From Pseudomonadota bacterium (GTDB lineage: Bacteria > Pseudomonadota > Alphaproteobacteria > Micavibrionales > UBA2020): a stretch of DNA of 64,000 nucleotides. The stretch is from the NCBI GenBank assembly GCA_021845905.1, contig JAJZVA010000001.1, forward strand, positions 1-64,000, given 5' to 3'. The translations under genes and the position numbers were made by a program. Shown here one piece after another: positions 9,918 to 20,123 of the stretch (its first letter is position 1; the number at the start of each line of letters is the position of its first letter). The notes beneath the pieces were generated by a model that was not told where the DNA came from, did not search any database, and saw only the letters and a program-made list of their open reading frames with translations.

Positions 9918-10874
9918 ATGGAACAAGAAACGACTAAAAAGACGCGCGAACAGCGCCATCCGGAAAAACAACGCCGTGCAGACAGCCCGATTCCACGCAA
10001 GCCGGAGTGGATCCGCGTCAAGGCGCCGACCTCGCCGGAATATCACGAGACGCGCAAGCTGATGCGCAACCTCAACCTTGCCACGGTTTGCGAAGAGGCC
10101 GCCTGTCCCAACATTGGTGAATGCTGGAAGGTCAGGCACGCCACCTTCATGATCCTGGGCGAGACCTGCACGCGCGCCTGCTCGTTCTGCAACGTCTCGA
10201 CCGGCCAGCCGGATGCGCTCGATCCGATGGAACCGTCCCGCGTGGCGATCGCCGTGCAAAAGCTGGGCCTCAAGCACGTCGTCATCACCTCGGTTGACCG
10301 CGACGATCTGGACGACGGCGGCGCGGAGCAGTTCGTGAAAGTCATCTCCGAAATCCGCCGCCTCTCGCCCGGCACGACCATCGAAATTCTTACGCCCGAC
10401 TTCAAGGACAAAGGCGACGCGGTGGAGAAAGTCGCCCGCGCCCGTCCGGACGTTTTCAACCACAACCTCGAAACCGTGCCGAAGCTTTATCCGACCATCC
10501 GCCCCGGCGCGCGCTATTTCACCTCGCTGGAATTGCTCAACCGCGTGAAAAAGGTCGATCCGACGATCTTCACCAAATCCGGCCTGATGGTGGGTTTGGG
10601 TGAAGAAAAAATTGAAATCATGCAGGTGATGGACGACCTTCGCGCCGCCGACGTCGATTTCCTTACCATCGGGCAATATCTCCAGCCAACTCCCAAGCAC
10701 GCGCCCGTCGCCCGCTTCGTCACGCCGGACGAGTTCAAATCTTACGAAACCATTGCCCGCGCCAAGGGCTTTTTGATGGTCTCGGCCTCGCCGCTGACGC
10801 GCTCCTCGTACCACGCCGACGCCGACTTCGAAAAGATGCGCGCGGCGCGGGAAGCGCAGCTGGCCGCAAGCTAG
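9918..10874 (+). CDS. lipA: Lipoyl synthase
   Basis: Radical [14 protein letters not shown]-terminal [12 protein letters not shown] cluster, MVGLGE. Confidence 0.97.
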   Translation: MEQETTKKTREQRHPEKQRRADSPIPRKPEWIRVKAPTSPEYHETRKLMRNLNLATVCEEAACPNIGECWKVRHATFMILGETCTRACSFCNVSTGQPDALDPMEPSRVAIAVQKLGLKHVVITSVDRDDLDDGGAEQFVKVISEIRRLSPGTTIEILTPDFKDKGDAVEKVARARPDVFNHNLETVPKLYPTIRPGARYFTSLELLNRVKKVDPTIFTKSGLMVGLGEEKIEIMQVMDDLRAADVDFLTIGQYLQPTPKHAPVARFVTPDEFKSYETIARAKGFLMVSASPLTRSSYHADADFEKMRAAREAQLAAS

Positions 10875-10876
10875 AC

Positions 10877-11323
10877 ATGCCGACCCATTCCGAAACCCGC
10901 ATCCTGCCCTATTCCGCCCAGCAGATGTTCGATCTGGTCATGGACATCGGCAAATATCCGGAATTTTTGCCGTGGTGCATCGGCGCGCGCATCAACAGCC
11001 GGAACAAAAACAATCTCGATGCCGACGTGCTGGTCGGCTACAAGATGCTCCGCGAAAGATTCTCCTCCCGTGTGCATTTCACCGCCGCCAAAGAGATCGA
11101 AGTCGAATACCTCAAAGGCCCGATGCGCCACCTGCACAACAAATGGGCATTCAGGGATTTGGAGGAAAACCGGTGCCAGGTGGATTTTTACGTCGATTTC
11201 TCGCTCAGCACCAAATTGCTTGAAAGTCTGGTCGACCAGTTCTTTCAAAAAGCGCTGATGAAGATGATCAACGCTTTCGAGGCGCGCGCGCTCGAGGTTT
11301 ACGGCGCCAAAGCGTCAAGCTGA
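10877..11323 (+). CDS. RatA/COQ10-type START-domain protein
   Basis: [28 protein letters not shown] and [22 protein letters not shown]; adjacent to lipA as in many alphaproteobacteria. Confidence 0.9.
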   Translation: MPTHSETRILPYSAQQMFDLVMDIGKYPEFLPWCIGARINSRNKNNLDADVLVGYKMLRERFSSRVHFTAAKEIEVEYLKGPMRHLHNKWAFRDLEENRCQVDFYVDFSLSTKLLESLVDQFFQKALMKMINAFEARALEVYGAKASS

Positions 11324-12376
11324 GACCGCACCGTTCCCGCTAAAAAACTTTCGCCTGAACCAAAAAGCCACATTCACCATGAGGATCAGGACGGGCACCT
11401 CCACCAGCGGGCCGATGACGGTCGCGAAGGCCACCGGCGAGGCTAGGCCGAACGCCGCGATGGCGACCGCGACCGCCAGCTCGAAGTTGTTGCTGGCGGC
11501 GGTGAAAGAGACCGCCGTCGTCTTGCCGTAGTCCGCGCCGATCGCTTTGCCCGTCAGGAAGCTGACAAAAAACATGATGATAAAGTAAATGGAAAGCGGA
11601 ACGGCGATGCGGACGACGTCAAGCGGCAGGCGCAGAACCATGCCGCCCTTCAGGCTGAACATGGCGACGATGGTCAGCAGCAAGGCGACGAGCGTCATGG
11701 GCGCTATTTTTGGCAGAAAATGATTTTCATACCATGGACGGCCTTTTCGCCCGATCAAAACCCTGCGGCTCACGAAGCCCGCCAGAAACGGTATGCCGAG
11801 ATATACCAAAACGCTTCCGGCGATCGTGCGAAAATCGACATGCACGATCCGCCCCGCCATGCCGAACAGCGGCGGCAGCACGCTGAGAAAAAACCACGCG
11901 TAAACGCTGTAAAACAAAAGCTGGAAGACGCTGTTGAAGGCCACGAGCGCGGCGGCGTATTGATTGTCGCCCTCGGCGAGCTGGTTCCAGACGATCACCA
12001 TGGCGATGCAGCGGGCAAGGCCGATCAAAATCAGGCCGGTCATATATTCGGGATAGCCCCGCAAAAACACAACGGCGAGGCCGAACATCAGAAACGGGCC
12101 GATAACCCAGTTTTGCGCCAGCGACAAAAGCAGGATTTTCCAGTCTTTGAAGACAACCGGCAGCTCTTCATATTTCACCCGCGCCAGCGGCGGATACATC
12201 ATCAGGATCAGCCCGATGGCGATGGGCACGTTCGTCGTGCCGACGGAAAGCCTGTCGAGAAATGCGGGCGCGCCCTTGAAAGCGGAACCGATACCCACGC
12301 CGAGGGCCATCGCCAGAAAGATCCACAGCGTCAGGTAACGGTCAAGGAAAGACAGGCGGCGGTTGCAGGACGTCAT
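11315..12376 (-). CDS. ACR3 family arsenite efflux transporter
   Basis: Multi-TM protein with ACR3-type motifs: [38 protein letters not shown]. Confidence 0.9.
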   Translation of the reverse strand: MTSCNRRLSFLDRYLTLWIFLAMALGVGIGSAFKGAPAFLDRLSVGTTNVPIAIGLILMMYPPLARVKYEELPVVFKDWKILLLSLAQNWVIGPFLMFGLAVVFLRGYPEYMTGLILIGLARCIAMVIVWNQLAEGDNQYAAALVAFNSVFQLLFYSVYAWFFLSVLPPLFGMAGRIVHVDFRTIAGSVLVYLGIPFLAGFVSRRVLIGRKGRPWYENHFLPKIAPMTLVALLLTIVAMFSLKGGMVLRLPLDVVRIAVPLSIYFIIMFFVSFLTGKAIGADYGKTTAVSFTAASNNFELAVAVAIAAFGLASPVAFATVIGPLVEVPVLILMVNVAFWFRRKFFSGNGAVSA

Positions 12377-12395
12377 GGAAACCTCGTATTTTCGT

Positions 12396-13121
12396 TCAGG
12401 GCGCGTCGCACGAATCCGACGTCACGCGGATGAAGGAACGCTCGCCCGCCGCGACGGTAAAGCGGTATTCCTTCTTGCCCACGACGACGGAATATTCGAT
12501 CGGCAACAGGCCGTGCCGCGTGGCGCTTTTGCCGCCCGCGGCGGTGAAAGTCACGGTGACGGGCTTGCCGGGATCGTACCACGCGTCCTCGCGTCCGCTC
12601 GGGTTGACCGACGGCACGCCCTCGCCCGTGATCGTGACCGCGCCTTTGCCGAAGCTGACGTTGCCGTGCGGTCCTTTGTAAACCGGCGTCTGCATGACGA
12701 AACGCTTGGTGACCGGATCGGTGCAACCGCGCGGCGGGTGGACGGACTGGATGACGTAAAGCAGTCTTTCCGGCTTGATGCCGTCGTCAAGCTGTTGCTT
12801 GACGGCGTCGGTCATCTGTTTGAAAACGCCGGACGGCACATCCTGCTGATATTGCGCCTGCAACTGCTGGTAGCGAACCTGGGTCGACTGCACGGTGGAG
12901 CGCAAGGCGGTGATTTTCTGTTCGAGATCGTCCTTTTGCGCTTGCAAGGCCGCGGCCTGCTGCTTGTACGCCGCCTCCTCGTCGCGCATGTTCGCCGCGC
13001 CCATCCGGTAGGCGATGAAGCAGAAGAAACCGACGAGGCAGACGAGCAAAATAAAGCGCCGCCGCGCCGCCGCCGCCCGCCGCTGGTATCTGCCGCCCGG
13101 ATCCTGCAAAATGAAATTCAT
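12396..13121 (-). CDS. Hypothetical membrane-anchored coiled-coil protein
   Basis: TM segment [19 protein letters not shown] followed by a Q/A/K-rich coiled coil; start chosen at [10 protein letters not shown]. Confidence 0.7.
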   Translation of the reverse strand: MNFILQDPGGRYQRRAAAARRRFILLVCLVGFFCFIAYRMGAANMRDEEAAYKQQAAALQAQKDDLEQKITALRSTVQSTQVRYQQLQAQYQQDVPSGVFKQMTDAVKQQLDDGIKPERLLYVIQSVHPPRGCTDPVTKRFVMQTPVYKGPHGNVSFGKGAVTITGEGVPSVNPSGREDAWYDPGKPVTVTFTAAGGKSATRHGLLPIEYSVVVGKKEYRFTVAAGERSFIRVTSDSCDAP

Positions 13122-13170
13122 GACCGTGCACAATAAGCCATAAGCGGCGGCAGGACAAGGGCGCGCATGA

Positions 13171-15504
13171 TCAGGGCCCCGTGCTTTGCGTTTTGTGCAG
13201 GCCGATGCCGGGAGAGAACTCGCCGAGCCCCTTGAACCCGATTTCCAGCATGATCCGGCTGTCGCTGATGCCCGAGGCCACGGTGGCGATGTTGCGGCTG
13301 CCTTCAAGCCCGAAGGTGAAGCATTCGTCGGTATAGTCGATCCCCGCCGAGGCGTTGCGCAGGCCCGGCTGGTTGCCCATGTCATACAGGCCGGCGGTGT
13401 GGAATTTCCATGTTTTCGTGATGTTGTAGGTCTGGTCGATTTCTATTTGCTGGCGCGTGTCGGTGAAGTCCGCGCCGACGCCGGGCTGGTAGTTGGCGGG
13501 CGCGAGGCCGACCACCGGTTTCAGGAAGAAATAGCGGACATTGAAGCGGAAGCGTTTGTCGCCGCCGCTGGCCTGAATCTCGTGGCGGCGCGCGGCGAAC
13601 GACGATCCGTCGAGCAACACGCGGTAATCGGCGAAAAAGTATTTGGACAGACCGAGCTGAATCTGCCCGACGACATCCGAGCGGTTGTTGGCAAGGCCGG
13701 AGCCGTAGGGATAGACCGAATTGCCGTAGAGACGGTAGCTTTCGCCGAGAAAGGCCTTGCCGTATCTTCCGTCGTCTCCGTACAGGCCGCCGCGCAGGCC
13801 GTAGTTGACGCGTCCGCCGTCTTCCTCGCGGTCAAGCCCCGGATAGCGGTTGGTCTGGAAGAGATTGTCGGCGTCCAGCTGCACGTCGACGCTATTGATG
13901 TTCGGAATGGCGGCATAACTGCTCGACGGAAGATCAGGGCTGAGATTGATGGCCACTTCGGGCGCGATCACGGCCTGCGCATGGGCCAGCTCCCTGACCA
14001 GCGGATAGCTGGAAACGAAGCTCGCCGTCGCCATGCCGCGCAGGGTGTTGGGGTTGTTGTTCTGCCCCGGAAGAGCGGTGGCGAGATTTTGCACGGCGTA
14101 CATGTCGGCGCGCCCGTCGAGCGAGACGGTGTTGGAGAAACCGTCCGCCGAGGTGCCGTGCCGCTGCCAGCCGAGGTCGACCGAGCCGGTTTGCTCGTTT
14201 TGCATGTTGGCGTTCTGGCGCAACACCAAAGCCTCGCTCTTCAGCGACCAGCGCCCGCCCCACAAAGCATCGGGCGCGCCCAGCATGTCGCTTTCGACCA
14301 TTGGCAGGATGTCCGGCTGCGTCGTGCCCGTGTTCAGGCGCAAGTCCTGAAAGCCCATGGCGCTGATCAGCGTGTAGTCGCGCCCGGCGAAGCGTTCCGC
14401 GTAGACGTCTGAGGTCAGCACGCCGCTGTTCCTGACGCCCTCGCGCGGCTGGTAATTGCCGTTGTAGAGATCGTAGAAATTGAGATACTGCTGGTCGGAG
14501 GCGCGCTGCAAGTCAAACCCCGTGCGCCATTCGCTGTTGAGGTCGAACCGGCCCTTGGCGAAGATGCTGGCGCGCTGGCGGTTGGGGACGATCGTGCCGT
14601 CCACGTCGCTGCGGTTGGAATTGACCGTGTTGGCGTCGATGCTGAGCTCGCCGTTGGAAAAGCGCTCGCGGTACTGCCCTTTATAAACCGTGCCGGCGAG
14701 AGACGTCGGCTCGACCGCGAGGGTCAGGTCCTTGTCCTTGCTGATGGCGTAATAATAGCCCACCTGCATGTGCGTTCCGACGTCGTTCGACCAGCCATAT
14801 TGCGGGCGCAGGAAGCCGCTTTTCTGCTTTTCCGTCGGATCGGGGTGCGAGAAGATCGGCGACCAGAAAATCGGCACGCCCTCGAAATCCAGCCGCGCGT
14901 TCTTGTAATAAACCATCTTGGTTTTCGTGTTGTCGGTGATCTGCGACGCGCGGATCACCCAGAGCGGGTGCGGGTTGTTCTCGCACACCTTGCAGGCGGT
15001 GTAGGTCGCGTCGGTCATGACGATCTTCGTGCCGCCGTCCTCGCGCTTCGCCTCCGCCGCCGTGAAGCGCGAGCCGTCCGCCAGAAGCGACAAGAGGCCT
15101 TGTATGAAGCCTTCTTTCAGGTGGTCGTGCAACTCCACATATTGCATGAAGTGCACGTCGCCCTTGGCATCGAGCAGGGAAACGTTGCCGATGGCCGTGA
15201 CTTTGTCTTCCGCGAGGTAATAGACCATTTTGTCGGCGCGGAGGATCTGCCTGCCCTGCACGAGCTCGACGTGGCCGATGGCCGTCACCGTCTGGCTGGC
15301 GTCGTCGTGCGTCAGGGAATCCGCCTTGAAATGCACGGGGGTCGTGCTCAAATCCGCCTTTTTGAAAGCGGTTGTCGCCTCCTCCGCCCGCGCGGCGGGC
15401 AACCCTGCAAGCAACAGCGTTCCCGCCACGGTAGCCATGGCGCATAATCTGTATAAACGGGAACGGCGGGAAAACATTCTCAGAATATGCCTTGGTTGGA
15501 CCAA
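13171..15504 (-). CDS. lptD: LPS-assembly protein LptD
   Basis: Signal peptide, OstA-like N-terminal domain, LptD body (PIFWSPIFSHPDPTEKQKSGFLRPQYGWS), beta-barrel C-terminus. Confidence 0.93.
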   Translation of the reverse strand: MVQPRHILRMFSRRSRLYRLCAMATVAGTLLLAGLPAARAEEATTAFKKADLSTTPVHFKADSLTHDDASQTVTAIGHVELVQGRQILRADKMVYYLAEDKVTAIGNVSLLDAKGDVHFMQYVELHDHLKEGFIQGLLSLLADGSRFTAAEAKREDGGTKIVMTDATYTACKVCENNPHPLWVIRASQITDNTKTKMVYYKNARLDFEGVPIFWSPIFSHPDPTEKQKSGFLRPQYGWSNDVGTHMQVGYYYAISKDKDLTLAVEPTSLAGTVYKGQYRERFSNGELSIDANTVNSNRSDVDGTIVPNRQRASIFAKGRFDLNSEWRTGFDLQRASDQQYLNFYDLYNGNYQPREGVRNSGVLTSDVYAERFAGRDYTLISAMGFQDLRLNTGTTQPDILPMVESDMLGAPDALWGGRWSLKSEALVLRQNANMQNEQTGSVDLGWQRHGTSADGFSNTVSLDGRADMYAVQNLATALPGQNNNPNTLRGMATASFVSSYPLVRELAHAQAVIAPEVAINLSPDLPSSSYAAIPNINSVDVQLDADNLFQTNRYPGLDREEDGGRVNYGLRGGLYGDDGRYGKAFLGESYRLYGNSVYPYGSGLANNRSDVVGQIQLGLSKYFFADYRVLLDGSSFAARRHEIQASGGDKRFRFNVRYFFLKPVVGLAPANYQPGVGADFTDTRQQIEIDQTYNITKTWKFHTAGLYDMGNQPGLRNASAGIDYTDECFTFGLEGSRNIATVASGISDSRIMLEIGFKGLGEFSPGIGLHKTQSTGP

Positions 15505-15594
15505 AAGCCAATAATCCTGAAAAATCAGTAGGATGTCAACCGCACACTACATTTCTGTCCGTGTATTTTTATCCAAGATGCCCGAAGGTATGCA

Positions 15595-15786
15595 CTAGCC
15601 TAAACGGAACAGCTTTTTTATCGCATAGACATGGCTTGAGACTTTTACACCAAGCTGAAGAGCTTTAATTTCAGCCGCTTCATCTTTCGGATTAAGTTGC
15701 TTTGCTTGGGTTTTTGACGTTTCAACTTCAAGTCTTTTATTGCCAACATCTTTCATGAACTCTTCTCTGAGTGATCCGTATGACAT
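15595..15786 (-). CDS. Small hypothetical protein
   Basis: 63-aa ORF in AT-rich intergenic region. Confidence 0.4.
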   Translation of the reverse strand: MSYGSLREEFMKDVGNKRLEVETSKTQAKQLNPKDEAAEIKALQLGVKVSSHVYAIKKLFRLG

Positions 15787-16011
15787 TTCTAATCTCCTTT
15801 TTTGTTTATTTAGTTTTTATAGTTTTTATATATTACGAAAATATAAAAATTCTGTAAATCTAAATTCTAAAAATAAAAAATTTTTATTATCAGTATATTA
15901 AGTTATATTTTTCTAACAAACTTTTAAGATGCTCCCATAGGAACTGTCATTATGAAGGCATTTAGCTATGAGAAATCTTGAGCTTCTTTGCTAGAGTGAT
16001 TTTGACAGGAG

Positions 16012-16521
16012 ATGGACATGGACGGATTTAGGCTCAGCGGTGATTTTTACTTTAATGGACAGAATATCCAGTCGACGGATGAGTTCAGTTTTCGGCTCGG
16101 CATTGATTTCGTGAAGCTGTCGAAAGAAGAGCATGTTTTCATGCGCTCAAGAATTTCGGAATATTTGGGGTTGAAAGCCCATGAGATTCCCGTGCCTTGG
16201 GGAGATAATCCCGCGCAATACGAGCATCTGGGCTTTGATACCAAGCCGAAGGATGTGGAGCGTTGCAAAACGATGATCGGACTTTTGAAAGAAGCCTGTC
16301 TTGCCTCGAGCGAGGACGGCGTTGAGCTAAAGGCCAATGGCCGCCGCTACCCGCTGGATTCCGATCATCCGCGGATGGCATCGATAAATGAGTCGGAAGA
16401 GTTGCGCGGGCGCGTGAAAGACTTCAATGCGCTGAAAGCTTTCATAGCGCAAACGCATGCCGACGCATTGCAAGATATGGCCGTAACCGCGAAGAAAAAG
16501 CCGCAAAACCCTGCGCTTTAG
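16012..16521 (+). CDS. Hypothetical protein
   Basis: 169-aa ORF; stop codon TAG lies in the tip of a terminal inverted repeat. Confidence 0.65.
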   Translation: MDMDGFRLSGDFYFNGQNIQSTDEFSFRLGIDFVKLSKEEHVFMRSRISEYLGLKAHEIPVPWGDNPAQYEHLGFDTKPKDVERCKTMIGLLKEACLASSEDGVELKANGRRYPLDSDHPRMASINESEELRGRVKDFNALKAFIAQTHADALQDMAVTAKKKPQNPAL

Positions 16522-16798
16522 GCTCAGGACCTGTTCATTTCGCGAAATTCCGTAAGGTCAAAATAGTAAAGAGGCAAGGGAAAGCAACGCAGGCGGGCAT
16601 GTATGCCCCCGGCAAGTTGATTTTCCCGCCGCATATTTGCCATTTTCACCTCATCCCTTCGAGACGCGGCGAAAATGCCGCCGCGCGTCGTCAAAGCCCT
16701 TGCGCGTACGCTTCCGCTACGCGTCACCGGGCTTTTCCTAGCGTGATCGGTATTTTCGCTCCGCGCGGAATTCACGAAATGAACAGGTCCTGAGCCTA
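16519..16798. repeat. MITE/REP-like non-coding element, copy A, ~280 bp
   Basis: Left TTAGGCTCAGGACCTGTTCATTTCGCGAAATTCCG and the reverse complement of the right end TTAGGCTCAGGACCTGTTCATTTCGTGAATTCCG; interior resembles the element at 50784-51060. Confidence 0.85.
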
Positions 16799-18193
16799 AC
16801 CCTTTTTGAGAAACGCGGGCATGTCGTCTGCACCAAAGCCGCCGTTGTTATCCTCGGCATGTTCGGGGCGATGTTTGCCGTGATTGCGGCGTTCTTCATG
16901 ACGTGCAGGCTTTTCGGAATACTGTTTCGCAGGCGAACGTTCATCCTTGCGTCCACGCCCGCCGTGACGGCGACCATTTCCAGAGCGCTCTGATTTTTCA
17001 TGTTGCGGCTTTTCGGGCGCATCAACCAGCTGTTGACCATCTTCGGCTTTAACCTTAACTTCGCCGCCGAATATATTGATTTTTTTGCCTATTAATTTCT
17101 CAATCTGTGCCACGGCTTTGAAGTCGTTCGGCGTCGAGAAGGTGAAAGCTCGGCCTGTCGCCCCTGCTCTGCCCGTGCGGCCGATGCGGTGAACGTAGTC
17201 CTCGGCGTGGAATGGCACGTCCCAGTTGAAAACGTGGCTCATGCCCTGCACATCGAGGCCGCGTGCGGCGACGTCACTGCAAACAAGGACTTGCACGAGA
17301 TCATTCTTAAAAGCATTGAGCGCGACAGTGCGCTCGGACTGTTCCATGTCGCCGTGCAACTTGTCGGTCTTGATGCCCTTCGAGCGCATGAACTTGCAAA
17401 CATCGTTGATGTCGCGCTTGCGGTTGCAGAAGACGAAGGCGTTCTTGACGTCTTCCTGCTGGAAAATACGTATGAATTCCGACGATTTGTTTTTGGAATG
17501 ATCGATGTTGACGAGGAAGTGCTCGACGCTCGTCGAAGCCGATGACGGTGGAGAAACGCTGACAGTTTTTGGGTTTACGAGGAATCTATCAGCCAGTTTC
17601 TTAATTTCTGGCGGCATCGTAGCAGAAAAGAACAAAGTTTGGCGGATTGGCGGCAGAAGAGAAGCGATTTTTTCCAGATCGGGTATAAAACCCATATCCA
17701 GCATGCGGTCTGCTTCATCTATAACCAAAATCTTAATATCGGCCAGCAAGATCTTGCCGCGGCTGAATAAATCCAGCAAACGGCCGGGCGTGGCGATCAG
17801 CACGTCCACTCCGCGGTCGAGAAGCTTGACCTGCTCATCCATCGACGTGCCGCCGACGATCAGCGCATGGGTCAGTGGGTGATATTTGCCGTATTGGTCG
17901 AAATTCTCGGCGATCTGCGCCGCCAGCTCGCGCGTCGGTGACAGAATCAGGGAGCGCGGCATCCTTGCCTTGGCGCGGCCGCCCGCCAGAATGTCTATCA
18001 TCGGCATGGTGAAGGCGGCGGTCTTGCCCGTGCCCGTCTGCGCGAGACCCAGCACATCCCTGCACATCAGCACGATGGGAATGGCTTGCGCCTGAATGGG
18101 TGTGGGGTGTTCGTATCCGACGTCTTTAATCGCTCTAAGGACCGGCTCGCTGAGGCCGAGATCCGTAAAAGTCGTAGTCTCTTTAAATTCCAT
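16796..18193 (-). CDS. DEAD-box ATP-dependent RNA helicase
   Basis: AQTGTGKTAAF, PTRELAAQI, VIDEADRML, FFSATMP, HRIGRTGRAG; basic C-terminal tail; start set at MEFKETTTFTDLG. Confidence 0.95.
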   Translation of the reverse strand: MEFKETTTFTDLGLSEPVLRAIKDVGYEHPTPIQAQAIPIVLMCRDVLGLAQTGTGKTAAFTMPMIDILAGGRAKARMPRSLILSPTRELAAQIAENFDQYGKYHPLTHALIVGGTSMDEQVKLLDRGVDVLIATPGRLLDLFSRGKILLADIKILVIDEADRMLDMGFIPDLEKIASLLPPIRQTLFFSATMPPEIKKLADRFLVNPKTVSVSPPSSASTSVEHFLVNIDHSKNKSSEFIRIFQQEDVKNAFVFCNRKRDINDVCKFMRSKGIKTDKLHGDMEQSERTVALNAFKNDLVQVLVCSDVAARGLDVQGMSHVFNWDVPFHAEDYVHRIGRTGRAGATGRAFTFSTPNDFKAVAQIEKLIGKKINIFGGEVKVKAEDGQQLVDAPEKPQHEKSERSGNGRRHGGRGRKDERSPAKQYSEKPARHEERRNHGKHRPEHAEDNNGGFGADDMPAFLKKG

Positions 18194-18386
18194 AATGTGA
18201 CGAGGACTTGCCTCTAAATACCCTTTCTCATTTCTGTATAAGCCGTATATACATTGCAAACAGGGGTTTTTCAATGTATTTTGAGTTTTATTTTTACTTA
18301 AATGCAAAGCCTGAGCGCGTGGAGGGCTCGCGCGACGATGGTTTGCTTTGTGAAACAAAGCGTTTTTAAAAAAACGAGGTATCCGT

Positions 18387-19421
18387 ATGGCAAAAAACAA
18401 CCCACAGATGACCATCACGCCGTCTGTCAGCAATCTGCCCGTCAAACTGCCCGTGGCCGCCAACAAGCATGACCATGCGCGCAACCCGGGCACAGAGCTG
18501 AACCTCGACTGGATCGACAACCTGCAAGTTAATTTAAGCGCCGTCGAGCGCCGCACAAGCTCGCTTCTTGGCCGCCGCACGGTCAAGAAGGACTGGCAGG
18601 CGGCATGGTTGCTGAAAGCCCTCTCCTGCATCGACCTCACCACTTTAAGCGGCGACGACACCCCGGGCCGCGTGAAACGCCTCTGCGCCAAGGCGCGCAG
18701 CCCCCTGCGGCATGATCTGGTCGAAGCCCTCGGCATCGAGAGCCTCAACCTCACCACCGGCGCGGTCTGCGTCTATCACGAAATGGTGCCGACCGCCGTA
18801 AAGGCGCTTGAAGGCGCGAACATTCCCGTCGCCGCCGTCGCGGCCGGTTTCCCGCACGGGCTTTCGCCGATGAAGCAACGCCTCGCCGAGATCCGCGCCT
18901 CTGTTTCGGAAGGAGCGAAGGAAATCGACATCGTCATCACACGCGGCCATGTGCTCACCGGCAACTGGAAAGCGCTTTATGAAGAAGTCAAAGCCTTCCG
19001 CGAAGCCTGTGGCGACGCGCATTTGAAATCCATCCTCGCCACCGGCGAACTTGCCACCATGCGCAACGTCGCGAAAGCAAGCATGGTCGCGATGATGGCG
19101 GGCTCGGACTTCATCAAAACATCGACCGGAAAGGAAAGCGTCAACGCCAACCTCGACGTCTCGATGGTCATGGCGCGCATGATCCGCGAATATCTCGACC
19201 AGACCGGCTTCAAGGTCGGCTACAAGCCCGCGGGCGGCATCAGTACTGCCAAGAGCGTGATGGGCTTCCAGTTTTTGATGAAAGAGGAACTTGGGGCAGA
19301 ATGGCTCCAGCCGGATTTGTTCCGCGTCGGCGCCTCTTCGCTGCTCGCCGACATCGAACGCCAGCTCGAACATTTCGTCACCGGCCGCTATTCGGCGAAC
19401 AACAGGCATCCGGTGGGGTGA
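18387..19421 (+). CDS. deoC: Deoxyribose-phosphate aldolase
   Basis: EIDIVITRG, FIKTSTGK, YKPAGGI motifs. Confidence 0.95.
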   Translation: MAKNNPQMTITPSVSNLPVKLPVAANKHDHARNPGTELNLDWIDNLQVNLSAVERRTSSLLGRRTVKKDWQAAWLLKALSCIDLTTLSGDDTPGRVKRLCAKARSPLRHDLVEALGIESLNLTTGAVCVYHEMVPTAVKALEGANIPVAAVAAGFPHGLSPMKQRLAEIRASVSEGAKEIDIVITRGHVLTGNWKALYEEVKAFREACGDAHLKSILATGELATMRNVAKASMVAMMAGSDFIKTSTGKESVNANLDVSMVMARMIREYLDQTGFKVGYKPAGGISTAKSVMGFQFLMKEELGAEWLQPDLFRVGASSLLADIERQLEHFVTGRYSANNRHPVG

Positions 19422-19714
19422 TGGTGAAACAGTTCTATGTGTATATACTAACAAAAGAGAGAAACAGCACGTTTTACGTCGGCATAACTTCGGATTTGGT
19501 AAAAAGAACATGGGAACACAAGAATGAAGTCGCCGACGGCTTCACTAAAAAATACGGGATTAAAACGCTGGTTTATTACGAAGTGTTCGTAGATGCCGAA
19601 AATGCAATCAAACGAGAAAAACGTCTGAAAAGATGGCCAAGGGCATGAAAGATGAAAGTGATCGAGCAACTAAACCCGGAATGGGAAGATTTATACGAAA
19701 AAATTGCACAATAA
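19421..19714 (+). pseudogene. GIY-YIG domain protein interrupted by in-frame TGA at 19646-19648
   Basis: MVKQFYVYILTKERNSTFYVGITSDLVKRTWEHK...KRLKRWPRA*KMKVIEQLNPEWEDLYEKIAQ*: the reading frame past the TGA matches the usual family C-terminus. Confidence 0.75.
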
Positions 19715-19728
19715 CCTCATTCGTCATG

Positions 19729-19780
19729 CCCGCCTTGTACGGGCATCCGGATCCCCGCACAAGGCGGGGATGACAGAAAG
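19729..19780. repeat. Near-perfect intergenic palindrome of the gtcatgcccgc... type
   Basis: gtcatgcccgccttgtacgggcatccggatccccgcacaaggcggggatgac is close to its own reverse complement. Confidence 0.8.
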
Positions 19781-19787
19781 GGATTAA

Positions 19788-20105
19788 ATGTTTAAAGGCG
19801 CCACTATAAAAGACATCGGGATTTTTCTTATCGGCATTGCTGTCTGCGTAGGCGCGTTCAACTATACGCCAGCACGGTTTGAGATTGTTCAACTTGGATC
19901 GTTTCGTGCAGATCAATTCTTGCTAGACAAGTCTACTGGCCGTATCTGGCAAAGCGCGTGTGCAGGCACTCCAGAGGTTGGTGACTGTAAGGGAATGATG
20001 GTCTGGCAAGAAATGTTTGTATCCGGCATTACACCACAAGACTCTCCCGCTACATCAGAGTTTCAGGATTTTATAAACAAACATCAGAAAAAATCTAAAA
20101 AATAG
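19788..20105 (+). CDS. Hypothetical membrane-anchored protein
   Basis: N-terminal TM segment (IGIFLIGIAVCVGAFNY), 105 aa. Confidence 0.6.
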   Translation: MFKGATIKDIGIFLIGIAVCVGAFNYTPARFEIVQLGSFRADQFLLDKSTGRIWQSACAGTPEVGDCKGMMVWQEMFVSGITPQDSPATSEFQDFINKHQKKSKK

Positions 20106-20123
20106 AGCATAAGGAAATATCTC

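Noticed and set aside
19421-19714. Genome-wide TGA-to-Trp recoding
   Set aside because: Other confident genes in the window end with TGA, so reassignment is not supported.
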